This document shows positions 57,474 through 64,000 of a stretch of 64,000 nt of DNA, piece after piece; position 1 is the first letter of the stretch; every line of letters starts with the position of its first letter. The notes beneath the pieces were generated by a model, which made no database searches, was not told where the DNA came from, and saw only the letters and a program-made list of their open reading frames with translations. Location: the NCBI GenBank assembly GCA_963821235.1, contig CAWGCS010000001.1, positions 2,046,001 to 2,110,000 of the forward strand, in the 5' to 3' direction. This stretch comes from CTSoil-043 sp963821235 (GTDB lineage: Bacteria; Chloroflexota; Limnocylindria; Limnocylindrales; CSP1-4). The translations under genes and the position numbers were made by a program.

Positions 57474-57489
57474 TGTGACATACGTCACA
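57474..57489. promoter_or_regulatory. Crp-type binding site in the divergent spacer
   Basis: TGTGA-CATACG-TCACA, an exact match to the Crp half-sites and spacing, between the ABC ATPase (start 57331, minus) and the DUF4352-like gene (start 57687, plus). A further half-site TCACA follows at 57501-57505. The regulator at 21.3 kb is the candidate ligand. Confidence 0.6.
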
Positions 57490-57686
57490 TGAGATCGGTG
57501 TCACATGAAGCGCCCGCTGCTGCGAACGGGGTCGTGCCGTTCGGCTCTTGCTCGCTCCGCTGGCGGACGCGAGCGTTGCCCGCAGCGGGGGGCGATGATG
57601 CGCGGCTCACACTCCGGTCGCCCGAGCCGCGTGGAGCCACTGGCGAGACCGACCCGCGAGACGCGTCCCTGAGAGGGATCGGAGCC

Positions 57687-58661
57687 ATGCGCAGTGGGCT
57701 CCTGCCGGGCGGGTTGCGGCCCGGGCAGGTCCTGAGAAGGGTCGTCGCCGTCGCCGTCGCGAGCGTGCTCGTGGGCGGCGCGATGCAGCTGGGAGCCGGC
57801 GACGCCTCCGGCGCCACCGTGGTGCAGGCGTGGCAGACCCGCGTCGGGACCCGCCTGACGGACACCTCGACGCTGAGCGTCTACAGCACGGGGAGCGGGA
57901 TCCTGCGCGTCCGGGCGAGCAAGCTCCGCGCGGGATCGTCCTTCGCGGTGACCGTCTACAAGGGGCATTGCGGCTGGCTCGTCTCGGCCCTCGGGCCGGC
58001 GCTCTTCTCGCTCCCGTCGGTCACGTCGAGCTCGACCGGCGCGATCACGCGGAACCTCACCGTCAGCTCCACGCGGGTCAAGCAGGTCCGGGGAGCCTGG
58101 AACGCGGGTTCTGGCGTCGCCCTCGTCCTCCGCCGGGGATCGAGCCGCTGGTGCGGCGACTTCGCGGCCCTGGGCCGCCGCGGCCAGACGGTCCGGCTGG
58201 AGAACATGCAGTACCAGGTGGTCTCGCGAGCAGAGCGGTGGCCGGGCACGGGAGCGGGCACCCCTGAGGCGGGCTCCGTCTACGTCACGGCCTACGTGCG
58301 GATCAAGGCGATCCGGAGCACGTCGTACAACGATCAGTCGTTCACGTTCCGGGATTCCACCGGCACCGACTGGACGCAGCCGATCCTGCTCTGGGATGAG
58401 CGCGAGCCGGTGCTCGGGACCGGCGACCTCGCCGCGGGCCAGTCGGTCGAGGGGTGGGTGACCTCGATCGTGCCCGAGGACGAGCTCGACTCGCTGACGC
58501 TCGTCTACTGGATGCACTCGTCCGGGTTCATCATGTCGCACGAGAGCCCCACGCTCCTCGTGCCCCTCGGGACGCTCCCGGAGCCGACCCCTTCCCCGAC
58601 TCCGACGCCGGGTCCCGGCGAGACGCCCGGCCTGGAGCCGACACCCACGCCCGGCGTCTGA
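57687..58661 (+). CDS. Secreted protein with a DUF4352-like domain and a Pro-Thr-rich tail
   Basis: 324 aa, ATG with GGAG upstream. N-terminal signal peptide (about 20-40, VLRRVVAVAVASVLVGGAMQLGAG). The first half (about 45-170) is a beta-rich Thr/Ser-rich domain of unknown type; the second, from NMQYQVVSRAERWPGTG to LDSLTLVYW (about 172-290), has the DUF4352 immunoglobulin-like pattern 'Y+v....RF......G...v.V.v.v.N'. Ends in a PTPSPTPTP tail, perhaps a wall-spanning linker. A terminator follows. Confidence 0.65.
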   Translation: MRSGLLPGGLRPGQVLRRVVAVAVASVLVGGAMQLGAGDASGATVVQAWQTRVGTRLTDTSTLSVYSTGSGILRVRASKLRAGSSFAVTVYKGHCGWLVSALGPALFSLPSVTSSSTGAITRNLTVSSTRVKQVRGAWNAGSGVALVLRRGSSRWCGDFAALGRRGQTVRLENMQYQVVSRAERWPGTGAGTPEAGSVYVTAYVRIKAIRSTSYNDQSFTFRDSTGTDWTQPILLWDEREPVLGTGDLAAGQSVEGWVTSIVPEDELDSLTLVYWMHSSGFIMSHESPTLLVPLGTLPEPTPSPTPTPGPGETPGLEPTPTPGV

Positions 58662-58664
58662 CCC

Positions 58665-58688
58665 GTCCCGGCCGGGCGCGGCCGGGAC
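58665..58688 (+). terminator. Terminator after the DUF4352-like gene
   Basis: GTCCCGGCC-GGGCGC-GGCCGGGAC: perfect 9-bp stem with a 6-nt loop, 3 bp past the stop codon. Confidence 0.65.
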
Positions 58689-58838
58689 CTCCGCGATCGG
58701 AGCCGCTGGTCGAGCCTCCGAAAGGCTGCCATGCTCTGGGACCATGGGAGCATTGCGGCGCGGTCCGCTGGGGCCGACGCTCGACCGTAGGCCGGGGAAC
58801 GCCCGCGCCCGCGACACCCGATCGAGGAGCATGCACGC

Positions 58839-60911
58839 GTGACAGCGAAGCGAGCCGGCCAGCCGTCCCAGGCGGGGAGCCACCGGGGGATCGCCGTCCC
58901 CGGTCGTGCGACGAGGCGCCTCGTCGTCGTCGCCCTCATGGCGCTCCTCGCTTCCGGCACGTTCGGGCTGGCGGTCACGCCGCCCGAGGTCCACGCGTCG
59001 GATGCCGCGGCCCCGGGGGGTCGCCTCGTCGTGATCTGGCGGGACGCCTACGCTGACGGTTCCGCCTCCCCGCGGACGGCATCCTCGCCGCGCCGGACGG
59101 TGGTGATCGCCCCGCCCGGAACCGCCGCCAGCGTGGCCGCCAGCCTGCGAGCCAACCCCGACGTCGCCGCGGTCGTCCCGGACGCCGTGGTCACGGCCAC
59201 CGACTGGCCTGCCAGCGGTGCCCCCAACGACACCTACTACGCCTCCAACCAGCGCGACCTGCCCCTGATCGGGGTTCCCCAGGCGTGGCAGACGACCATC
59301 GGCTCGGCGAGCACGGTCGTGGCTGTCCTCGACACCGGCTACACGGCGAGCCACCCCGACCTCGCCGGCGTCGCCGTGGTCGCGCCCTTCAACGAGATCC
59401 TGGGCACCACCGTCGTCACCGACGTCGCGGGCCATGGGACGCACGTCGCCGGCACGATCGTGGCGCGCACGAACAACGGCATCGGCGTTGCCGGGATCGC
59501 CCCCGGCGCCTCGATCATGCCGGTCAAGGTCCTCGGCGACACCGGCACCGGGTACTTCTCAGACGTGCTCGACGGGATCGACTACTCGGTGGCGAACGGC
59601 GCCTCGGTCATCAGCATGAGCCTGGGCGCGAGCCTGTCCGCCGCCAGCGTCGCCGCCTTCCAGCCGACCTTCGACGCCGCGGCCGCGGCCGGGGTCGTCC
59701 TCGTCGCGGCGGCCGGCAACAGCGGCGACGGCTCGATCTCGTATCCGGCGGCCTTCGACCACGTCATCTCGGTCGCCGCCATCGACAACAGCAGCGCCAT
59801 CGCCTCGTTCAGCACCCGCAACGCCTTCGTCGACGTGGCCGCTCCGGGGGTCGGCATCGCCTCGACCGTGAAGTCGGGCGGCTACGGCCTGATGAGCGGG
59901 ACGAGCATGGCCACGCCGCACGTCGCCGCAGTCGCCGCGCTCGTGCGCTCCGCCCACCCGGGCTGGTCCCCCGCCCAGGTCGAGAGCGCCATCGAGCAGA
60001 CGGCCGACGACCTCGGCGCCGCCGGCCGGGACGACCTCTTCGGCTACGGCCGGATCGACGCAGCTGCCGCTGTCGCGGGCGCCCTCCCGACGCCGACCCC
60101 GTCCCCGTCACCGACGCCGACGCAGACACCCACCCCGACCCCGACGGCGTCGCCCACGCCGACGCCCACGCCGACGGCGACGCCCAGCCCGACCGCGGTC
60201 CCCACGCCGACGCCCACGCCGACCGCGACGCCCAGCCCGACCCCGCGTCCCACGCCGACCCCGACGCCGACGCCGCGCCCGCGGCGGGGCAACCCGACGC
60301 CGACCCCGGCGCCCACGCCCGTCCCGACGCCGACGCCCACGCCGAGTCCGACTGCCACGGCCTCGCCCACGCCGACCCCGACCCCGACCTCCTCGCCGAC
60401 CCCGACGCCGACGCCGACCGCGACCCCGACGGCCTCGCCGACCCCCACCGCGGTCCCGAACGTCCCGCCGACGATCAGCGCCATCGTCCCGAGCGTGACC
60501 GAGGTGTGGACGAACCCTCGCGGGCTCAGCATCCCGCCCGACCTGCCGACGACCCTCACCATCCGGGTGGACGCCAGCGACGCCAGCGGGATCGACAGCA
60601 GCCCAACCTCCAATGCGGTGCAGCTGACCTTCAGCGGCCCCGGCATCCGGGGCTCGACGACCCGCCGCATGATCGGCAGCGGCGGCTCGTGGCTCGCGAC
60701 CGTGGACCCGACCGCCGACGGCATCACCTCGAGCGGCCTGATCTCCTGGTACGTCACCGTCCGTGACGTCACCGGCCTGTCGACCCGAACGGGAACCTTC
60801 ACGACGACGGTGACGCTCTACCTCGGGACGTCGAGCCCTCGCACACTGACCCCGGCGGCCGACACGAGCGCGTCCCTGGCCGGGCGCTGGGGGGTCGTCA
60901 CCGCGATCTGA
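58839..60911 (+). CDS. Secreted subtilisin-like serine protease (S8) with Pro-Thr linker and Ig-like C-terminal domain
   Basis: 690 aa, GTG 58839. A basic leader and signal helix (to about 50) are followed by a short pro-region (VAASLRANPDVAAVVPDAVV). Catalytic triad: Asp in VVAVLDTGYTASHPDL (about 165), His in GHGTHVAGTIVA (about 205), Ser in GTSMATPHVAAVAALV (about 355). Residues 410-540 are a Pro-Thr-rich linker, then a beta-sandwich domain of about 130 residues (TLTIRVDASDASGID ... ISWYVTVRDVTGL). Likely degrades proteins outside the cell for nutrition. Confidence 0.93.
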   Translation: MTAKRAGQPSQAGSHRGIAVPGRATRRLVVVALMALLASGTFGLAVTPPEVHASDAAAPGGRLVVIWRDAYADGSASPRTASSPRRTVVIAPPGTAASVAASLRANPDVAAVVPDAVVTATDWPASGAPNDTYYASNQRDLPLIGVPQAWQTTIGSASTVVAVLDTGYTASHPDLAGVAVVAPFNEILGTTVVTDVAGHGTHVAGTIVARTNNGIGVAGIAPGASIMPVKVLGDTGTGYFSDVLDGIDYSVANGASVISMSLGASLSAASVAAFQPTFDAAAAAGVVLVAAAGNSGDGSISYPAAFDHVISVAAIDNSSAIASFSTRNAFVDVAAPGVGIASTVKSGGYGLMSGTSMATPHVAAVAALVRSAHPGWSPAQVESAIEQTADDLGAAGRDDLFGYGRIDAAAAVAGALPTPTPSPSPTPTQTPTPTPTASPTPTPTPTATPSPTAVPTPTPTPTATPSPTPRPTPTPTPTPRPRRGNPTPTPAPTPVPTPTPTPSPTATASPTPTPTPTSSPTPTPTPTATPTASPTPTAVPNVPPTISAIVPSVTEVWTNPRGLSIPPDLPTTLTIRVDASDASGIDSSPTSNAVQLTFSGPGIRGSTTRRMIGSGGSWLATVDPTADGITSSGLISWYVTVRDVTGLSTRTGTFTTTVTLYLGTSSPRTLTPAADTSASLAGRWGVVTAI
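60085..60462 (+). repeat. Low-complexity Pro-Thr-encoding DNA repeat
   Basis: About 380 bp of near-repeats of CCGACGCC/CCGACCCC hexamer-like units encode PTPTP/PSPTP runs of the subtilase linker. Such runs change length readily by slippage. Confidence 0.75.
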
Positions 60912-61141
60912 GCGGCCGGGCGCTCCGCCAGGCGCCGAACGCGCTGACGGCGCGCCCGCCCCGCCAGGTGCCCCCTGCGGGCGCCACCCAGATGCCGGAG
61001 GGCTCCCCGCCAGGGGGTCCTGTGGCCCGTCCGCCCGGGTCGAGGGCTCATGCATAGTCAGGCGGCGTACCAGCGGCCGCCGTCGCCATGCAGCGACCGG
61101 TCGCAGCCGATGTGGCCTCCAGCCCGAGAGAGACGTCCCCG
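60912..61141 (+). other. Upstream region of the hydrogenase genes
   Basis: 230 bp between the subtilase and the chosen hydrogenase start. CATAGT (61053-61058, preceded by TG) may be a -10 box about 30 nt before the first in-frame ATG (61088). No Shine-Dalgarno precedes 61088, while GAGAGA lies before 61142. GC-rich hairpins are possible but I see no clear terminator. Confidence 0.45.
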
Positions 61142-62509
61142 ATGACATGGCTCGACGACGGCCTCCATGCCGCGATGGTGCGGCGGGGCATGTCTCGCCG
61201 CTCCTTCCTTCGGTTCTCGGTGGCCATGGCAGGCGTCCTCGCCCTGCCGACGACGTACGCGCCCCGGATCGCGGCCGCGGTGAGCGCCGCGCCTCGCATC
61301 CCGGTCATCTGGCTGCGCGGCCAAGCCTGCGCGGGCAACAGCGAGGCCTTATTCCAGGCGACGAAGCCGACGGTCCCGGAGCTGGTCCTCGACCTCCTCT
61401 CGGTCGACTACCACGAGGCGATCATGGCCGCCTCCGGCGCGGCCGCCGAGCTGTCCCGGACGGCCGCCATGGAGGCCCAGCCGAACGGCTACATCGCCGT
61501 CGTCGAGGGCGGGATCCCGATCGGCGAGGACGGGGCGTGGTGCACGATCGGAGGACGAGCCTTCCGGGATGTCGTCCGCGAGGTCTGCGACGGCGCGCTG
61601 CTCACCATCGCGGTGGGCACTTGCGCCTTCGACGGCGGCCTCCCGGCGGCGGCGGGCGGGCCGACCGGCGCGGTCGGCGTCGACGAGGTCGTCCCCGACG
61701 CGCCCCTGGTCAGCCTGCCGGGCTGTCCGCTGAACGTCGAGAACCTGACCGCGACGATCGTCCACTACCTGACGTTCAAGGAGCTGCCGCCGGCCGATCA
61801 GCGCGGCCGGCCTCTCTTCGCCTACGGCGGCCTGATCCACAACCAGTGCGAGCGACGGGCGTCCTTCGAGTTCGGGCAGTTCGTCACGGCCTGGGGCGAC
61901 GAGGCATCCCAGAAGGGCTGGTGCCTCTACAAGATGGGCTGCAAAGGCCCCGAGACCTACGCCAACTGCCCGACGACCAGGTACGCCGACGGGACGAGCT
62001 GGCCGGTCAAGGCCGGGCACGGCTGCATCGGCTGCACGATGCCGCGCTTCTGGGACGCGATGGGCGACGCATACCGGCGGCTGCCGGCGCCGCTGCCCTT
62101 CGTGCCGGAGCTGACGGCCGACCACGTCGGCCAGGCCCTCGTGGGGGGCGTGGCGGCCCTCACGGTGGTTCACGGCACGGCGAGCTACGTGCGGGCGCGC
62201 CGGTCTCGCCCGGCCGGGCGGGGGAAGGCGACGGCCGCGCCGCAGCAGGCGATCGACACGCCGACGATCGAGGCGGCTCCTGGAGAGGACGCTGTCGTGG
62301 CGATCGAGGCGGCCTTCGTGGCCGAGTCGGCCCCTGCGATCGGGACGGCCCGGGCGTCGGAGGCGATCCCCACGCTCGAGGTCACGACGGTCCCCATCGA
62401 GCCCACGACGGCCGAGGTGGAAGCTCCCGCGCCGGATGTCGCTCCGGCGGCCGACCGCGCTACGCCGCCCCGCGCCTCCCCCGAGCCTCCCGCCCCGGAG
62501 GTGGGCTGA
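61142..62509 (+). CDS. [NiFe] hydrogenase small subunit with Tat signal, unusual proximal-cluster ligand
   Basis: 455 aa from ATG 61142 (61088 would add 18 residues). Tat signal SRRSFLRFSVAMAGVLALP. Mature start IPVIWLRGQACAGNSEA: the usual CTGC of the proximal [4Fe-4S] cluster reads CAGN, so the second Cys is Asn66. The other proximal Cys are in AVGTCAFDGG and LPGCPLN. Distal ligands: GLIHNQCERR, WCLYKMGCKGP. Medial: ANCPTT, GHGCIGC. Near residue 345 a hydrophobic stretch (GQALVGGVAALTVVHGTASYV) is a likely membrane helix, followed by a ~90-residue Ala/Glu/Pro tail. Group 1-type uptake hydrogenase passing electrons from H2 towards the respiratory chain. Confidence 0.92.
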   Translation: MTWLDDGLHAAMVRRGMSRRSFLRFSVAMAGVLALPTTYAPRIAAAVSAAPRIPVIWLRGQACAGNSEALFQATKPTVPELVLDLLSVDYHEAIMAASGAAAELSRTAAMEAQPNGYIAVVEGGIPIGEDGAWCTIGGRAFRDVVREVCDGALLTIAVGTCAFDGGLPAAAGGPTGAVGVDEVVPDAPLVSLPGCPLNVENLTATIVHYLTFKELPPADQRGRPLFAYGGLIHNQCERRASFEFGQFVTAWGDEASQKGWCLYKMGCKGPETYANCPTTRYADGTSWPVKAGHGCIGCTMPRFWDAMGDAYRRLPAPLPFVPELTADHVGQALVGGVAALTVVHGTASYVRARRSRPAGRGKATAAPQQAIDTPTIEAAPGEDAVVAIEAAFVAESAPAIGTARASEAIPTLEVTTVPIEPTTAEVEAPAPDVAPAADRATPPRASPEPPAPEVG

Positions 62510-62510
62510 G

Positions 62511-64000
62511 ATGCCTCGCCTCGTGATCGACCCCGTCACCCGCGTCGGCGGCCCGCTCCGTGTCGAGGCCGAGATCGGCGGCGGGGCGGTCGAGGATGCC
62601 TGGACCGCGGCCACGATGTTCCGGGGGATCGAGACGATCCTCGAGGGCCGCGACCCGCGCCAGGCCTGGCTCGTCGCCCAGCGCGCCTGCGGCACGTGCA
62701 GCGGCGTCCACGCCCTGGCCTCGGTGCGCGCGGTGGAGAACGCCCTCGGCCTGGCAGCGCCGCGGAACGCGCGACTCATCCGCAACCTGGTCGCCGGCTC
62801 GCAGGCCGTCCAGGACCACGTCGCAGGCTTCTACCAGCGCCAGGCGCTCGACTGGGTCGACGTGCCCTCCGCCATCGTCGCGGACCCCGCGGCGACGTCC
62901 GCCCTCGCCCGGACCATCAGCGACTGGCCGCTCTCGAGCGCTGCCTACTTCGGCGAGGTCCGGGAGAAGGTGGCCGCCCTCGTCCGGTCGGCCCAGCCGG
63001 GACCCTTCGGCAACGGGCACTGGGGCCATCCCGCGTACCGTCTCTCGCCCGAGGCCAACCTCGTGCTGCTGGCCCACTACCTCGAGGCGCTGGAGTGGCG
63101 GCGCGCCTTCGCGCGGGCGCTCACCCTCCTGGGCGGCAAGAGCCCGCACCCGCAGACGTTCCTCGTCGGCGGCATGGCCCTGGCCCCGGAGTGGGGCGGT
63201 CCGGACCGGCCGCTGCCCGGCGAGCATCCACGGCTCCTCGATCGGAAGTCCCCGACGGCCCTCGGCGAGCGCGGCCTCGCCGACCTCGCGAGCCTCCTTG
63301 GCGATGCGAAGGCGTTCGTGGAGCAGGTCTACGTGCCCGACGTCCTGGCCCTTGCGGAGCCCTATCGCGAGTGGGCGGCCATCGGGACCGGCATCGGCAA
63401 CTACCTCGCCGCCGGCGAGTTCCCCGAGGACGAGTCGGACGATCCGGCCCTCGCCCTGCCACGGGGACGGCTGATGGGTCGTGATGTCACGGGGCTCCTG
63501 CCAGTCGAGCACGGCGCGATCAGCGAGACCGTCGCCAGCTCGCACTACCGCGACGACGGCGGCGACGCGGCACTTCGGCACCCGTGGGTGGCACGGGCCG
63601 TGCCGCGCTACGGCGGCCCCCCGCTGCCCTACGCGACCCTCGAGGGGTCGAGCAAGTACAGCTGGCTCAAGACCGCGCGCTACGAGGGCGAGCCGATGGA
63701 GGTCGGCCCCCTCGCCCGGATGCTCGTCGCCTATGCCGCGAACCGGGGCGACGTCCGGGCGGCCGTCGACCGGGCCGTCACGGCCCTCGGCGACCCCGCG
63801 GGCGGGCTCCAGGGCACGCTCGGCCGCATCGTCGCCCGGGCGGTCGAGGCGGAGGTGATCGCGGGCCGGCTCGCCGGCTGGCACCGTGAGCTGGTCGAGA
63901 ACCTGGCCACGGGCGACCTCGCCCTCGCCGACATCACGTCCTGGGATCCGGCGTCGTGGCCGGCAGAGGCGCAGGGCTGGTCGCTGGGCGAGGCGCCCCG
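62511..64000 (+). CDS. [NiFe] hydrogenase large subunit, partial (cut by window edge)
   Basis: ATG 1 bp after the small subunit; 496 codons visible, no stop before 64000. LVIDPVTRVGGPLRVEAEI and TMFRGIETILEGRDPRQAWLVAQRACGTCSGVHALASV in parts hold the first Cys pair of the Ni-Fe site (RACGTCSGVH; the common form is RICGVC...H). HWGHPAYRLSPEANL, LLGGKSPHPQTFLVGG, SHYRDDGG and the group-1 stretch YSWLKTARYEGEPMEVGPLARMLV all fit. The C-terminal DPCxxCxxH motif lies outside the window. Confidence 0.94.
   Translation, partial: MPRLVIDPVTRVGGPLRVEAEIGGGAVEDAWTAATMFRGIETILEGRDPRQAWLVAQRACGTCSGVHALASVRAVENALGLAAPRNARLIRNLVAGSQAVQDHVAGFYQRQALDWVDVPSAIVADPAATSALARTISDWPLSSAAYFGEVREKVAALVRSAQPGPFGNGHWGHPAYRLSPEANLVLLAHYLEALEWRRAFARALTLLGGKSPHPQTFLVGGMALAPEWGGPDRPLPGEHPRLLDRKSPTALGERGLADLASLLGDAKAFVEQVYVPDVLALAEPYREWAAIGTGIGNYLAAGEFPEDESDDPALALPRGRLMGRDVTGLLPVEHGAISETVASSHYRDDGGDAALRHPWVARAVPRYGGPPLPYATLEGSSKYSWLKTARYEGEPMEVGPLARMLVAYAANRGDVRAAVDRAVTALGDPAGGLQGTLGRIVARAVEAEVIAGRLAGWHRELVENLATGDLALADITSWDPASWPAEAQGWSLGEAP

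Noticed and set aside
60085..60462. CRISPR-like or VNTR array
   Set aside because: The repeats are in frame and encode the Pro-Thr linker of a protease; there are no spacers.

Overview
This is a very GC-rich, gene-dense chromosomal window with no rRNA, plasmid, phage or CRISPR signature. The gene set and several gene orders (efp-xseA-xseB-dxs-tlyA-nadK-recN-xerD; scpA-scpB-rluB-cmk-plsC-ispH-der) fit a free-living bacterium. A Chloroflexota lineage such as the Limnocylindria/Ellin6529 group is my best guess, inferred from gene order, protein style (Pro-Thr-rich secreted proteins, SHOCT and DUF4332 proteins) and base composition; nothing in the window proves it. The cell uses the MEP isoprenoid pathway (dxs, ispH), makes molybdenum cofactor (moeA, moaC, mogA), feeds electrons from an electron transfer flavoprotein into the membrane, and encodes a [NiFe] uptake hydrogenase.

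Layout. 1-20.5 kb is a plus-strand housekeeping block: a CAP-domain protein end, a CofE-like protein, efp, xseA, a small membrane protein, xseB, dxs, tlyA, nadK, recN, xerD, a PH/SHOCT membrane protein, an M50 protease, an HD protein, scpA, scpB, rluB, an amidohydrolase, cmk, plsC, ispH and der. Many neighbours overlap by 1-4 bases and are probably translationally coupled. 20.5-31.6 kb holds an internally duplicated DUF4177-like protein, a Crp/Fnr regulator, tRNA-Pro(GGG), an amino acid decarboxylase, an aldehyde dehydrogenase, the molybdenum cofactor genes and a large membrane Fe-S oxidoreductase. 31.6-38.7 kb holds etfB-etfA, nrdR-dcd behind paired NrdR boxes, a metallo-beta-lactamase fold protein, and a minus-strand thiol-redox operon (Grx-like, ccdA, tlpA).

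tRNA-Arg(CCU) at 38.7 kb opens a looser accessory stretch: an Imm-5-like protein, a decayed UvrA-like fragment, a DUF1801 protein, AraC-VOC, a methyltransferase and a secreted phosphodiester glycosidase-like protein. At 43.8-51.6 kb a SorC-type regulator faces a six-gene sugar operon (SIS isomerase, FGGY kinase, Rbs-type ABC permease, binding protein and ATPase, and a ribulose-phosphate-epimerase-like protein), with palindromic operators and a clear sigma-70 promoter. After small membrane and hypothetical genes come an EtfB-methyltransferase-like protein, a minus-strand ABC exporter operon with a ChrB-like protein, two secreted proteins (DUF4352-like and a subtilase) and the hydrogenase. The hydrogenase large subunit runs off the right edge.

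Main points for a second look: a hydrogenase small subunit with Asn in place of a proximal-cluster Cys; tandem NrdR boxes exactly 31 bp apart over the nrdR-dcd promoter; paired SorC operators; Crp-type palindromes at the regulator's own gene and upstream of an exporter operon; and a recurring layout of a -10 hexamer 6-8 nt before the start codon, which suggests leaderless mRNAs.
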